Shown here piece by piece: positions 8,532 through 17,291 of a DNA stretch of 64,000 bases (position 1 is the stretch's first letter; every line of letters begins with the position of its first letter). The notes under the pieces are model-generated. The model was not told where the DNA came from, made no database searches, and saw only the letters and a program-made list of their open reading frames with translations. The stretch covers positions 124,001-188,000 of the forward strand of contig NZ_LFVY01000001.1 of NCBI RefSeq assembly GCF_001050155.1. Reading direction: 5' to 3'. This DNA is from Nitratireductor soli. Lineage in GTDB: Bacteria; Pseudomonadota; Alphaproteobacteria; Rhizobiales; Rhizobiaceae. The translations under genes were made by a program, and so were the position numbers.

Positions 8532-9242
8532 ATGATCGACAAGCAAGTGAAGGATATCGCCGAAGCGCTGTCGGGCATCGCCAACGGGGCGTCCGTCCTG
8601 GTCGGCGGCTTCGGCGCCGTCGGGCAGCCGAACGCCCTGCTCGACGCCCTGGGAGATTCGGGGCTGACGGATCTCACCGTGATCGCCAACAATGCCGGGT
8701 TCGAGCCGGACATCGGTCTTGGACGGCTGATCGGCAAGGGCTGCGTCAGGAAGATGATCTGCAGCTTCCCGCGCGGCTCGTCGACCTTCGACGCGGCGTA
8801 CAAGGCGGGCCGGATCGAGCTCGAAGTGGTTCCGCAGGGAACGCTGGCCGAGCGCATTCGGGCGGGCGGCGCCGGCGTTCCGGCGTTCTACACGCCGGCC
8901 GCCGTCGGCACGCAGCTGGCCGAGGGCCGCGAGACACGGGTGATCGACGGGCGCGAATATCTGCTCGAATATGCCCTGACCGCCGACATCGCCCTCGTCG
9001 AAGCGTGGCGGGCCGATCGCTGGGGCAATCTCACCTATCGCGGCAGCGGGCGAAACTTCAATCCGATCATGGCCATGGCGGGCCGGCTGACGATCGTCCA
9101 GGCGCAGCACATCGTGCCGCTCGGCGCCATCCGGCCGGACGATGTCGTCACCCAGGGGCTGTTCGTCAATCGCGTCGTGCATGTGCCGGGCGGCGATCCG
9201 CCCGTCTCGCGGGTCGCAACGGCCGAAGGAGGCGCGAAATGA
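8532..9242 (+). CDS. CoA-transferase family I, subunit A
   Basis: A 236-residue alpha subunit of a 3-oxoacid-type CoA-transferase. The N-terminal glycine-rich motif VLVGGFGAVGQPNALLDAL and the later GNLTYRGSGRNFNP stretch are typical of PcaI/ScoA/AtoD relatives. With subunit B it would move CoA from a donor such as succinyl-CoA to an organic acid. The start follows a GGAGG-like site (GGCCGGAGGAGAC). Its last codons overlap the start of subunit B (ATGA at 9239-9242), consistent with coupled translation. The exact acid substrate is not readable from sequence. Confidence 0.9.
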   Translation: MIDKQVKDIAEALSGIANGASVLVGGFGAVGQPNALLDALGDSGLTDLTVIANNAGFEPDIGLGRLIGKGCVRKMICSFPRGSSTFDAAYKAGRIELEVVPQGTLAERIRAGGAGVPAFYTPAAVGTQLAEGRETRVIDGREYLLEYALTADIALVEAWRADRWGNLTYRGSGRNFNPIMAMAGRLTIVQAQHIVPLGAIRPDDVVTQGLFVNRVVHVPGGDPPVSRVATAEGGAK

Positions 9243-9901
9243 CCGCCGGCAACGCCAAGCCCTATCGCAGCCGGAACAAGAACGAAATCGCCCGGCGCGC
9301 GGCGGCCGATATTCCCGAAGGCTGGTACGTCAATCTCGGCATCGGGCTGCCGACGCTCGTCGCCGACCACATACCGCCCGACCGCGAAGTGGTGCTGCAC
9401 TCGGAAAACGGCATTCTCGGCATGGGGCCCGTGCCGACCGCCGAGGAAGTCGACCCGTGGCTGATCAATGCCGGCAAGGAGAATGTGACGCTGGTGGAGG
9501 GCGCATCGCTGTTTCATCATGCCGACAGTTTCGCCATGATCCGCGGCGGCCATCTCGATCTGTGTGTGCTCGGCGCCTATGAGGTGGCGCAGAACGGCGA
9601 TCTCGCCAACTGGACAACCTCGTTCAACGACCGCGTGCCGGCCGTCGGAGGGGCGATGGACCTGTCGGTCGGCGCGCGCAATGTGTGGGTGATGACGTCG
9701 CACACGACGAAGGACGGACAGCCGAAGCTGGTGGAGCGCTGCAACTATCCCTTGACGGCATCGAGCGCGGTGACGCGCATCTACACCGATCTTGCCGTAC
9801 TGGATGTGTCGCCGACAGGCTTTCTGGTCATCGACATGGTCGAGGGACTGACCCGCGAGATGCTGCAGGGCCTCACCGCCGCGCCGCTGCGTTACGCGTG
9901 A
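9239..9901 (+). CDS. CoA-transferase family I, subunit B
   Basis: A 220-residue beta subunit. YVNLGIGLPTLVADHIP near the start and HSENGILGMGP around residue 60 are the family landmarks; the Glu of SENG is the residue that forms the covalent glutamyl-CoA intermediate, so the enzyme should be active. AVGGAMDLSVGA and the C-terminal VIDMVEGLT segment complete the domain. The start ATG overlaps the stop of subunit A by 4 nt. Together they likely activate or recycle CoA in the island's catabolic pathway. An ABC ATPase follows 68 nt downstream. Confidence 0.9.
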   Translation: MTAGNAKPYRSRNKNEIARRAAADIPEGWYVNLGIGLPTLVADHIPPDREVVLHSENGILGMGPVPTAEEVDPWLINAGKENVTLVEGASLFHHADSFAMIRGGHLDLCVLGAYEVAQNGDLANWTTSFNDRVPAVGGAMDLSVGARNVWVMTSHTTKDGQPKLVERCNYPLTASSAVTRIYTDLAVLDVSPTGFLVIDMVEGLTREMLQGLTAAPLRYA

Positions 9902-9969
9902 CAGGACGGTGCGACGGAGCCGGCTCCGATTTCACGCCAGGGCCGGGACAAGAGCGAAGGGGAAGGGGA

Positions 9970-11142
9970 ATGAGTGAAGCTTCGACATCGACGTTGGAGG
10001 TGAGCGGCCTGAGCAAGATCTTCGTCATGAGCGAGGACGGCATCGCCGGCGGCATTCGCGAGGCGAGTTTCTCCCTCAAGCCGGGGACGTTCTTCACCCT
10101 TCTGGGGCCGAGCGGCTGCGGCAAGACGACGACGCTGCGCTGCATCGCCGGCCTGGAGCGGCCCGACAGGGGCACGATCCGCCTGGGCGACCAGGTGCTG
10201 TTCGACGGCGCGAGCGGCGTGACGGTTCCGCTGAACCGGCGCAACATCGGCATGGTCTTCCAGTCCTATGCGATCTGGCCGCATATGACCGTCTTCGAGA
10301 ATGTCGCCTTTCCGCTGCGGGTGTCGAAGGACCGCAAGTACAGCAAGGCCGAAACCACCGGCATGGTCGACGATGCGCTCAGGCGTGTCGGGCTGGACGG
10401 TTTTCAGACGCGCTCGTCGACGCGGCTTTCGGGCGGCCAGCAGCAGCGCGTCGCGCTGGCCCGGGCCATCGTCCGCCAGCCCAAATTGCTGCTTCTCGAC
10501 GAGCCTCTGTCCAATCTTGATGCGACCCTGCGCGATGAGATGCGCACCGAGCTGAAGCGGCTGCAGCAGCAGGTCGGCATCACGACCATCTATGTCACGC
10601 ACGACCAGACCGAGGCGCTGGAAATGTCCGACCTGGTGGCGGTCATCGACAAGGGCAATGTGGTGCAGATGGGGCCGCCGCGCGAAATCTACGGCCGGCC
10701 GAAAAGCGCTTTCGTCGCCGGCTTCGTCGGGGCGACGAATCTGGTGCGCGGCAAGGTCACGCGCCCGCTCAACGGCAAGGGCCTGGGTGCGGTGGTGCTC
10801 GAGGGCGGCGAGGAAATCGCTTGCGCCTTTCAGGAGATGCTGCCCGCCGGAGAGGACATCGCCGTGTCGATCCGCCCCGAATCGATGGATCTCCAGCCGC
10901 TCGGCGCACCGGCGCGCGACGGCTTCAACCGCCTGAAGGGGACCGTCACGCTGAGCGGTTTCCTCGGCAATATGATCCGCTACAATGTGAAGGTCGGCGG
11001 GCGCACGTTCCAGATCAACATGGAGCCGGAAACGGCGTTCGAGATCGGCTCCGACGTGTTTCTCGAATTCCCCGGCAGCGCGGCGCTCGGCGTGCCCTGG
11101 GGGATTTCGGGCAGCCAGAAGGCCGCGGTGGCGCACACATAG
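9970..11142 (+). CDS. ABC transporter ATPase (FbpC/PotA type)
   Basis: A 390-residue importer ATPase. Walker A is GPSGCGKT (residues about 47-54), the Q-loop is FQSYAIWPHMT, the signature is LSGGQQQR, Walker B is LLLLDEPLSNLDA and the switch His is in THDQTEA. Residues from about 250 form the TOBE regulatory domain. The ATG follows AAGGGGA. No permease or binding protein lies beside it; the matching ones are probably 21960-24760, controlled by the same promoter type. Orphan placement at the end of a CoA-metabolism operon is the odd point. Confidence 0.9.
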   Translation: MSEASTSTLEVSGLSKIFVMSEDGIAGGIREASFSLKPGTFFTLLGPSGCGKTTTLRCIAGLERPDRGTIRLGDQVLFDGASGVTVPLNRRNIGMVFQSYAIWPHMTVFENVAFPLRVSKDRKYSKAETTGMVDDALRRVGLDGFQTRSSTRLSGGQQQRVALARAIVRQPKLLLLDEPLSNLDATLRDEMRTELKRLQQQVGITTIYVTHDQTEALEMSDLVAVIDKGNVVQMGPPREIYGRPKSAFVAGFVGATNLVRGKVTRPLNGKGLGAVVLEGGEEIACAFQEMLPAGEDIAVSIRPESMDLQPLGAPARDGFNRLKGTVTLSGFLGNMIRYNVKVGGRTFQINMEPETAFEIGSDVFLEFPGSAALGVPWGISGSQKAAVAHT

Positions 11143-11154
11143 AGGCGGGTTGCA

Positions 11155-11237
11155 GTCAGGTGGAATTACCTGACGCCCGCGTAAATGCAGAAAAACAAAG
11201 AGATAGACCGGTTTTGAGTGGGGGCGCTGACGCCCCC
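11155..11237. terminator. Two hairpins in the convergent gap
   Basis: GTCAGGT/ACCTGAC (11155-11161 and 11168-11174) and a GGGGGCG/CGCCCCC hairpin (11220-11237, loop CTGA) fill the space between the ABC ATPase and the convergent MmgE/PrpD gene. Neither is followed by a clear T-run, so termination here is a guess from position. Confidence 0.35.
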
Positions 11238-11244
11238 AAGCCCA

Positions 11245-12609
11245 TCAAGCATTCAAATCCGCGATGCTGCCCACATTCTGCAGGTGCAGGAGCTGGTCGA
11301 ACAGGCGGCGCGCCTTCGCCTCGTCGAGACGGCCATGCGTGCAGGCGGCGAATTTGGTCCACAGCTCCTCCTCGCTCATGCGCCGGGTCCAGTGTCCGCG
11401 CGCATAGGATACGCTCGGGCTCTCAAGAACGGTTCCATCCTTCAGATGAATGCGGATGCCGCCGCTGTAGCCCAGATTGGGCTGGGTGTCGGCGGGGATC
11501 GTCTTGTCGACCGCCGGCGCGATGACCTTCATCAGCGCCTGCACGTCGGGGCGGCTGTGGAAGGTCTCACTCAGCTCGGCGAATGTCCCCCGGCGGGCGA
11601 TGATCGCGCCGGCCACGGCGAGCGTGATGCTGTGGCTCGGCACGAAGTTGATGGTCGACGGCGATTTCGAGACGACCGCATATTGCGCTTCGCTGATCAG
11701 CACCTCGACCCGCTCCACCGCCTCGGGCGAAACGTCATGTTCCCTGACCAGGTCGAGCGTGCCGTCGATGGCGCGCTGGTTCATGTTGCCGAAGGGATAT
11801 TGCTTGATGTTGATGCCGATCGTCTCGAGGCGCCAGGCGCTGCCGAGATCGGCGATCGGCGTGTCGAGATCGACCGCGCCCTTCGGCGACAACGCGACCA
11901 GCATGCCGCGTCCGGGGCGCTCGAGCCCGTCCTCGGGCGCCGTCATGCCGGCCTTGGCCAACCGCGCCGCCATGACGCCGGCCGCCGCGCCCCGACCGAC
12001 CTGGAACGGCCCGACATCGGTATCGAAGCTGGCGGTGATGCCGCCCGGCATGGCGGCGGCGATGCCGATCGCCCGGAGCGTGGTTTCCGCGTCGTGGCCG
12101 TGCAGGTTGCAGACGGCGATGGAGGCCGCCGTGGCGCCGAAGGCGGCCGTCGCGTGCCATCCCTTGCCGGCGTAGGAATCGGGATCGCGCTCGGCCAGGC
12201 GCGCCCAGGCCTCATAGCCCGCCGCATAGGCGCGCACCACATCGCGCCCCGACGCGCCGAAGGCTTCGGCCTCGGCGAACAGGGCCGGCATGAGGATCGT
12301 GCTGGTGTGGGTTCCGGTGAAGGCGACGTCGTCATAGACGACGCTGGTCGTGGTGACCGAGTTGACGAGCGTCGCATCGACCGCCGATGCACGCTCGTCG
12401 CCAAGGAAGATGCGGGCCTCGCCCGTCTTGCCGCGCGTGCCGACGCTGTCGAGCGTGAGCTTTGAGACGGGCGTGCCGATCCCCGACATCATGACGCCGA
12501 CCGTGTCGGTGATGCCGGTGTTGATCGCCTCGACCGCCAGGCCGGGAATGTCGTCGAACTTCAGTTGCGCGGCGAACGCGGCGAGCGTGCGGGAGATGGG
12601 TGCGGGCAT
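11245..12609 (-). CDS. MmgE/PrpD-family protein
   Basis: A 454-residue protein of the MmgE/PrpD fold, which includes 2-methylcitrate dehydratase, cis-aconitate decarboxylase and iminodisuccinate epimerase. Recognisable parts are NTGITDTVGVMMSGIG near the start, the middle segment GWHATAAFGATAASIAVCNLHG, and a C-terminal YARGHWTRRMSEEELWTKFAA. The GWH-x-T and helical core are conserved in the family. ATG 12609 has GAGAGGA upstream; longer frames lack a ribosome site. It is the last gene of the GST operon and likely handles a small di- or tricarboxylic acid, though this is inferred. Confidence 0.85.
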   Translation of the reverse strand: MPAPISRTLAAFAAQLKFDDIPGLAVEAINTGITDTVGVMMSGIGTPVSKLTLDSVGTRGKTGEARIFLGDERASAVDATLVNSVTTTSVVYDDVAFTGTHTSTILMPALFAEAEAFGASGRDVVRAYAAGYEAWARLAERDPDSYAGKGWHATAAFGATAASIAVCNLHGHDAETTLRAIGIAAAMPGGITASFDTDVGPFQVGRGAAAGVMAARLAKAGMTAPEDGLERPGRGMLVALSPKGAVDLDTPIADLGSAWRLETIGINIKQYPFGNMNQRAIDGTLDLVREHDVSPEAVERVEVLISEAQYAVVSKSPSTINFVPSHSITLAVAGAIIARRGTFAELSETFHSRPDVQALMKVIAPAVDKTIPADTQPNLGYSGGIRIHLKDGTVLESPSVSYARGHWTRRMSEEELWTKFAACTHGRLDEAKARRLFDQLLHLQNVGSIADLNA

Positions 12610-12715
12610 CGGGCTGTTTCCTCTCTCGATAGAATTCCTTGTGTACCTGGCAGGGCCGGGCGAAACCGCCATGACCGGCGCACGGATGCCTCCGCGCCGC
12701 CGGCGTGTCTCCACG

Positions 12716-13096
12716 TCAGGCGAGCCTGAACAGCGGCAGGAGGTCTTCGTCACGTTTGCCGATGGCGATCCGCACCGATCCGCCGATGCGGATCGCCTCC
12801 AGATCGCTGTCGACGATGTTGGTCATCATGGTCGGCCCCTCCGCCAGCGTCACATAGGCGATGGCGTAGGGCTCCTTCGCCTTGCGCATGATGCTGTAGG
12901 AGTAGATCGTGCCGTCGCCGCTTGCCTCGCGCCACTCCGTGTCGGCGCTGGTGCAGAATGGGCAGATGGCGCGCGGATACCAGTGGGCGCGGCCGCAGGC
13001 GCGGCAATGCTTGAGCAGGAAACGTCCCTCGCCGAGGGCGGACCAGAAGGGCTGCGTTTCGGGGTGATGCTCCAGCGCATCGGACAGGATCGACAT
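12716..13096 (-). CDS. DUF35 Zn-ribbon/OB-fold protein, partner of the 13105 thiolase-like protein
   Basis: A 126-residue DUF35 protein. The N-terminal rubredoxin-like zinc ribbon shows CRACG and CPFC pairs (HCRACGRAHWYPRAICPFC), followed by an OB-fold (GTIYSYSIM to AYVTLAEGPTMMTNI). DUF35 proteins act as small subunits of thiolase-fold enzymes, for example the steroid side-chain aldolase complexes of actinobacteria. It lies 8 nt after the thiolase-like gene at 13105, so the two probably form one complex. The start at 13096 (MSILSDAL) has GGAGT upstream. Confidence 0.87.
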   Translation of the reverse strand: MSILSDALEHHPETQPFWSALGEGRFLLKHCRACGRAHWYPRAICPFCTSADTEWREASGDGTIYSYSIMRKAKEPYAIAYVTLAEGPTMMTNIVDSDLEAIRIGGSVRIAIGKRDEDLLPLFRLA

Positions 13097-13104
13097 GACA
13101 ACTC

Positions 13105-14274
13105 CTATTCGCGTTCGAGGATCAGCGTTGCCGAGCCGTGGCGCGTGCCGAGCAGGCCGCCCGTGCCGTGCGCCAGCGCCAGGTCGCAACCGTCGACCTG
13201 TACGGCCGGATGGGCCTCACCGCGCAGCTGGCGCACCGCCTCGATGATCTTGGTCATGCCGCCGCGATGGTTGGGGTGGTTGTTGCACAGGCCGCCGCCA
13301 TCGGTGTTGAAGGGCAATCTGCCGATGCCGGAGATGAGATTGCCGTCGGCGACGAAGCGGCCGCCTTCGCCCTTCTTGCAGAAGCCGAGGTCTTCCAACT
13401 GGACGATCACGGTGATGGTGAAGCTGTCGTAGAGGGAGACATACTTGATGTCGGCCGGGGTCACGCCGGCCTCGCCGAAGGCGAGCGGAGCCGTGGTGGC
13501 GCCGGCCGAATAGGTCAGATCCACATCGCCGCCCGACAGGTGCTTGATCGCCTCGGCGGCGCCGCGCACTTTCACCAGCGGGCGCTTGAGGCTGCGGGCG
13601 ATCTCCGGACGGGTGACGATCACCGCGCCGCCGCCATCGCTGATGACGCAGCAATCGAGCCGGCGCAGCGGATCGGCGATGATAGGCGAGTTGGCCACAT
13701 CCTCGACCGTCACCACATCGCGCAGCACGGCATTCGGATTGTGCTGGGCGTGATGCGAGGCGGCGACCTTGACCCAGGCGAGCTGCTCGGGCGTCGTTCC
13801 GAACTGGTGCATGTGGCGCATGGCGCACATCGCGTAGGCGTTGAGCGTCGTCATGCCGAAGGGCTGTTCCCAGGGGAAATCCGGCTGCATCGGATTGTCG
13901 GTGCGCTGCGGCGCGCCCTTCTGCGCCCCTTCGCTGCGCGGACGGCCGGCCAGCGTCACCAGGGCGATGTCGCATTTGCCGGCGGCGATGGCCTGGGCGG
14001 CGTGGTTGACATGAAGAATATAGGAGGAGCCGCCGATATTGGTCGAATCGGCATGCCGCACCTTCAGGTTCATATAGTCGACGAGCGACAGCGGACCGGT
14101 GCCCGGAGCATCGCCGCCGCAGAAATAGCCGTCGACATCGTCTTTGCCCAGCCCCGCATCCTGCAGCGCGCCGAGCGCCACTTCCGCATGAAGCTGGGCG
14201 AGCGACTTGTCCGGCGCCTTGCGCGTGGGATGTTCGTACGCGCCGACAATGTAGGCTTTACCGCTGATGCTCAT
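13105..14274 (-). CDS. Thiolase-like protein (SCP-x/Ltp2 type) without the usual Cys
   Basis: A 389-residue thiolase-fold protein of the lipid-transfer/SCP-x group. It starts AYIVGAYEHPTRKAPDKS and carries YDSFTITVIVQLEDLGFCKKGEGG and FNTDGGGLCNNHPNHRGG, the usual C-terminal landmarks. At the expected N-terminal nucleophile region the sequence reads NIGGSSYILHVNHAAQAI, with no cysteine. This fits thiolase-fold aldolases that work with a DUF35 partner better than true thiolases. Its start overlaps the GST stop (ATGA 14271-14274), and the DUF35 gene follows directly. Confidence 0.85.
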   Translation of the reverse strand: MSISGKAYIVGAYEHPTRKAPDKSLAQLHAEVALGALQDAGLGKDDVDGYFCGGDAPGTGPLSLVDYMNLKVRHADSTNIGGSSYILHVNHAAQAIAAGKCDIALVTLAGRPRSEGAQKGAPQRTDNPMQPDFPWEQPFGMTTLNAYAMCAMRHMHQFGTTPEQLAWVKVAASHHAQHNPNAVLRDVVTVEDVANSPIIADPLRRLDCCVISDGGGAVIVTRPEIARSLKRPLVKVRGAAEAIKHLSGGDVDLTYSAGATTAPLAFGEAGVTPADIKYVSLYDSFTITVIVQLEDLGFCKKGEGGRFVADGNLISGIGRLPFNTDGGGLCNNHPNHRGGMTKIIEAVRQLRGEAHPAVQVDGCDLALAHGTGGLLGTRHGSATLILERE

Positions 14275-14933
14275 TGTGTCCTTGCTTTCTCCGCTTGTCC
14301 TGTTCCCGCCGCGCCCTGCTCGTCGAAATAGGCGGTCGCCACGACCGAGGAGCGGGCGCCGGCGATTGCGAACCAACGCGCCAGCGCCGGATATCCGTCG
14401 CGCCACGGCCATGCCGCCGAAAGACGAAAATCGACGTAGCAAAGGGCGGCAATTATCGTGATCTGGCTCATATCGAAGGGAGCCTCCGCCATGCGGTCCG
14501 CTTCCGCGTCGAGGCTGGAAAAGATGCACGGCAGTTTCCGCATGATCGCCGCGATGCGCAGATCCGAATGGCCCGGTTGGCAGCGCGCCTGTTCGGCAAG
14601 CAGGTTCATCAGCGTGGCGATCAGGCCGTCGCCGACCGCCAGGCGACGCATCATCGCCAGTTCGGCGGCGATCTCGCGCGGATGCAGCCGCCCTTCGCCC
14701 AGCACCAGATCGAGGTAACGACAGATGACCGCCGAATCGTAGAATACCTCGCCATCGTCGAGGACCAGTGTGGGGATCTGGCCGAGCGGATTGATCTCCA
14801 GAAGCCGTGGATTGGACGCCTTCGCGGTGACGGTCATCATCTCGATGTCCATGTCGCCGATCGTGCCGGTCTCATGCGCGGTGATCAGAACCTTGCGCAC
14901 ATAAGGCGATCTCGACGACCCGTAGAGTTTCAT
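14271..14933 (-). CDS. Glutathione S-transferase family protein
   Basis: A 220-residue GST. Residues 1-80 form the thioredoxin-like domain with YGSSRSPYVRKVLI (Ser near position 9 is the likely glutathione-activating residue) and IPTLVLDDGEVFYDSAVICRYLD, which includes the cis-proline and the E/D-S glutathione contact. The remainder is the helical domain. It is the first gene of the operon GST - thiolase-like - DUF35 - MmgE/PrpD, and overlaps the next gene by 4 nt. In a catabolic operon it could be an isomerase or a thiol-conjugating step; that is inference. Confidence 0.88.
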   Translation of the reverse strand: MKLYGSSRSPYVRKVLITAHETGTIGDMDIEMMTVTAKASNPRLLEINPLGQIPTLVLDDGEVFYDSAVICRYLDLVLGEGRLHPREIAAELAMMRRLAVGDGLIATLMNLLAEQARCQPGHSDLRIAAIMRKLPCIFSSLDAEADRMAEAPFDMSQITIIAALCYVDFRLSAAWPWRDGYPALARWFAIAGARSSVVATAYFDEQGAAGTGQAEKARTQ

Positions 14934-15099
14934 TGCTTGTCGCCACCCAGTTCAAAAAAAGTCAACGATCGAGTGCCTTGCCAGAATACGCCGGTTGACC
15001 GTTATCGGTGCTTTCTTGATCGACGCAGATTCAGGTATCGTCGCCGTGACGGTTGATTGACGCCGGAATTTGCGTCAACATCAACAATAATCGCCTGCC

Positions 15100-15164
15100 T
15101 AGACAATTCGAAATCATGACGATGGTCAATTGACCATTCGGTACGGCACAGTGAGTAATTCTCA
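15100..15164 (-). promoter_or_regulatory. LysR-regulon promoter E (GST operon and LysR gene)
   Basis: Dyad TGAGTAATTCTCA (15152-15164) lies 13 nt from the minus-strand box AATGGTCAATTGAC (15125-15138), whose end starts a -35 (TTGACC); TGTCTA at 15100-15105 is a possible -10. The dyad also lies 10 nt before the LysR start codon at 15174, so binding there could limit the regulator's own synthesis. Confidence 0.68.
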
Positions 15165-15173
15165 AGGGTGACC

Positions 15174-16133
15174 ATGTCAAAACGCCTTCCGCCGCTCAAC
15201 GCCCTGCGCGCCTTCGAGGCCGCCGGGCGCCATGTCAGTTTCACCAAGGCGGCGGAGGAGCTGTTCGTCACACCCGGCGCGATCAGCCGGCAGATCAAGC
15301 TGCTGGAGGACGTGCTCGGGCTGGAATTGTTCGAGCGGACGAGCCGCGAGTTGCGCATTCCCAACGAAACGCGCGAATATGCGATGGCGCTGGGCGACGC
15401 CTTCGACCAGATCAACCGCGCCACGCAGCGTCTCTTGACCGCCCACCGGGCGCGCTCGCTGCGCATCCATTGCCCGATGACCTTCACCTTGCGGTGGCTG
15501 ATGCCGCGCCTGCCGCTGTTTCATCGGCTCTACCCGACCCGCGAGATCCAGCTGACGACGACGCTTCTGCCGATCCCGGCCAATCTGATCTATCTGGGCG
15601 ATGTCGATGTGGTCATCCAGATGGGCAAGGGCGACTGGCCGGACCTGATCGCCCACCGGCTGGCCGGCAGCGCGCTGGTGCCGGTGTGCAGCCGCGACTA
15701 TGCCGCGGCGATGGGCGGCAAGATGACCGTCGACATGCTGGCGGAGGCGACGCTGTTGCGCTCGATGGCGCGGCCGGACGACTGGCGCGACTGGCTGGAC
15801 GCCGCCGGCGGCGAGGCGATCGACGACCAGCGCGGCCTGCATTTCGAGAGTTCGAGCCTCGCCTACCAGGCGGCCATCGAAGGCATCGGCATCGCCATCG
15901 GCCAGGTGTCGCTGATCGCCGAGGATCTGGTCACGGGGCGCCTGGTGACGCCATTCGATTTCGTCCACGACAATGGCAACGCCTATTACCTGACCTATGC
16001 CAAGCAGATGGAGAACGATTCCCGGCTGGTCGAGTTCAGGGACTGGATCCTGGCGCAGGTGGTCGAATTCGACGCCTGGCTGGTCCAGTCGCAGGGCCGG
16101 CTGGACCGCTACACCGTTTCACAGAGGCGTTGA
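15174..16133 (+). CDS. LysR-family regulator of the GcvA type (proposed master of the island)
   Basis: A 319-residue LysR protein. RLPPLNALRAFEAAGRHVSFTKAAEELFVTPGAISRQIKLLEDVLG (residues about 4-49) is the GcvA/AmpR-type helix-turn-helix region, and residues 90-300 form the effector domain. ATG 15174 has AAGGG upstream; GTG 15168 is the alternative. It is divergent from the GST operon, and a T-N11-A dyad sits just upstream of its start. The same dyad occurs at four other promoters of the island, so it is the natural candidate regulator. The gene ends inside the convergent CaiB gene (15-nt overlap). Confidence 0.88.
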   Translation: MSKRLPPLNALRAFEAAGRHVSFTKAAEELFVTPGAISRQIKLLEDVLGLELFERTSRELRIPNETREYAMALGDAFDQINRATQRLLTAHRARSLRIHCPMTFTLRWLMPRLPLFHRLYPTREIQLTTTLLPIPANLIYLGDVDVVIQMGKGDWPDLIAHRLAGSALVPVCSRDYAAAMGGKMTVDMLAEATLLRSMARPDDWRDWLDAAGGEAIDDQRGLHFESSSLAYQAAIEGIGIAIGQVSLIAEDLVTGRLVTPFDFVHDNGNAYYLTYAKQMENDSRLVEFRDWILAQVVEFDAWLVQSQGRLDRYTVSQRR

Positions 16134-17291
16134 GGCGGGTCCGACCTCGATGATGCCGGCCTCTGCCAGCGCCGTGATTTCGCGCTCATCATAGCCGCCC
16201 ACCTCCGCCAGCACGGCTCGCGTGTCCACGCCAATGCTCGGAGCCGGGCGCTCGATGGCCAGCGGCATGTCGTCGATCTGAAATGGGAAGCCCTTGACCA
16301 GGCGTCCGTCCTGGCGCTGCAGGGCATGCGACCAGAACGCGCCTTCACGGTGCAGGATTCCAGCGCCGTCGAGCACCGGCGCCACGGCCAGCCCGATCCT
16401 GCCCAACGCTGCAACGGCCTCTCCGCCGCGCATGCCGGCGATGTGGCTGGAGAGCGCTGCATGCAGCCGGTGCAAGGAGGATTGCGGATCGATGTCGAGC
16501 AGGGCCGAAAGCGCCGCCCGGTCGGTCTCGGCGACGGACACGGCGATCCATGCATCGTCGGCGGCCATGAAACAATCCTGCAGCAAATAGGGCTCCTGCG
16601 CGTTGCCATTGCGGCCGACATTGCCGCCCATCGATGCGGAAATGAAGGCGTCGCCGACCAGAAACGAGGTCAGGTCCCGCTGCGACAGATCGAGATGGAC
16701 GGCCGGACCGCCCTGGTGGTGCACAGAACGCAGCGCCGTGGCGATCATGCCGGCGGCGAAGATGGCGGCCACCTGGTCGGGATAGTTGACGTCGCGCCCG
16801 CTGATCACCGGGCCTTCATCCGCATAGCCGGTGCGCCACGCCAGGCCGCCGATGGCTTCCAATGTCGAGCCATAGGATACGTGGCGCGCATCCGGTCCCG
16901 TTTCGCCCTGGCTGGAAACCGAGGCGAGGACGATCCTGTCGTTGGCGGCGCGGAGCGTGTCGAAGGAAAGGCCGAGCTTGGGCAGCACGCCGCGGCGGAA
17001 ATTCTCCACCACCACGTGGCTGGCGGAGACCAGGCGCAGCATCACCTCGCGGCCGCGCGCCTGCTTCAGGTCGATGCTGATCGCCTGCTTGTTGCGGTTG
17101 GTGGCGCGAAAGAGCGGCGGCAGGTCGTCGGGATCGGGACCTTCCCCGGTCCACTGGCGAAACGGATCGCGGTAGGTGGGCGATTCGATCTTGATCACCT
17201 CGGCGCCGAGATCGGCGAGGATCGCCGATGTCGCCGCGCCGGCGGTGATGATGCCGAGGTCGAGAACGCGATAGCCTGCAAGGGCGCTCAC
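16119..17291 (-). CDS. CaiB/BaiF family III CoA-transferase
   Basis: A 390-residue family III CoA-transferase. Landmarks are LAGYRVLDLGIITAGAATSAILADLGAEVIKIESP at the start, RNKQAISIDLKQARGREVMLRLV, and VVVENFRRGVLPKLG. The segment VNYPDQVAAIFAAGM carries an Asp at the place of the catalytic aspartate of formyl-CoA transferase. Such enzymes transfer CoA between acyl-CoA and a free acid. The start is GTG 17291, overlapping the stop of the preceding gene as GTGA. It is the last gene of its operon and overlaps the LysR tail. Confidence 0.87.
   Translation of the reverse strand: MSALAGYRVLDLGIITAGAATSAILADLGAEVIKIESPTYRDPFRQWTGEGPDPDDLPPLFRATNRNKQAISIDLKQARGREVMLRLVSASHVVVENFRRGVLPKLGLSFDTLRAANDRIVLASVSSQGETGPDARHVSYGSTLEAIGGLAWRTGYADEGPVISGRDVNYPDQVAAIFAAGMIATALRSVHHQGGPAVHLDLSQRDLTSFLVGDAFISASMGGNVGRNGNAQEPYLLQDCFMAADDAWIAVSVAETDRAALSALLDIDPQSSLHRLHAALSSHIAGMRGGEAVAALGRIGLAVAPVLDGAGILHREGAFWSHALQRQDGRLVKGFPFQIDDMPLAIERPAPSIGVDTRAVLAEVGGYDEREITALAEAGIIEVGPASTPL

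Noticed and set aside
8234-9901. One long plus frame that seems to fuse the hydratase region to CoA-transferase B
   Set aside because: Only the part from 9239 has family similarity; the upstream part is the wrong frame of the hydratase and subunit A genes.
15121-15138. GGTCAATTGACC as a separate palindromic operator
   Set aside because: It is explained as the -35 end of promoter E, in the same place as the boxes of the other four sites; it may still contribute, but is not needed as a distinct site.
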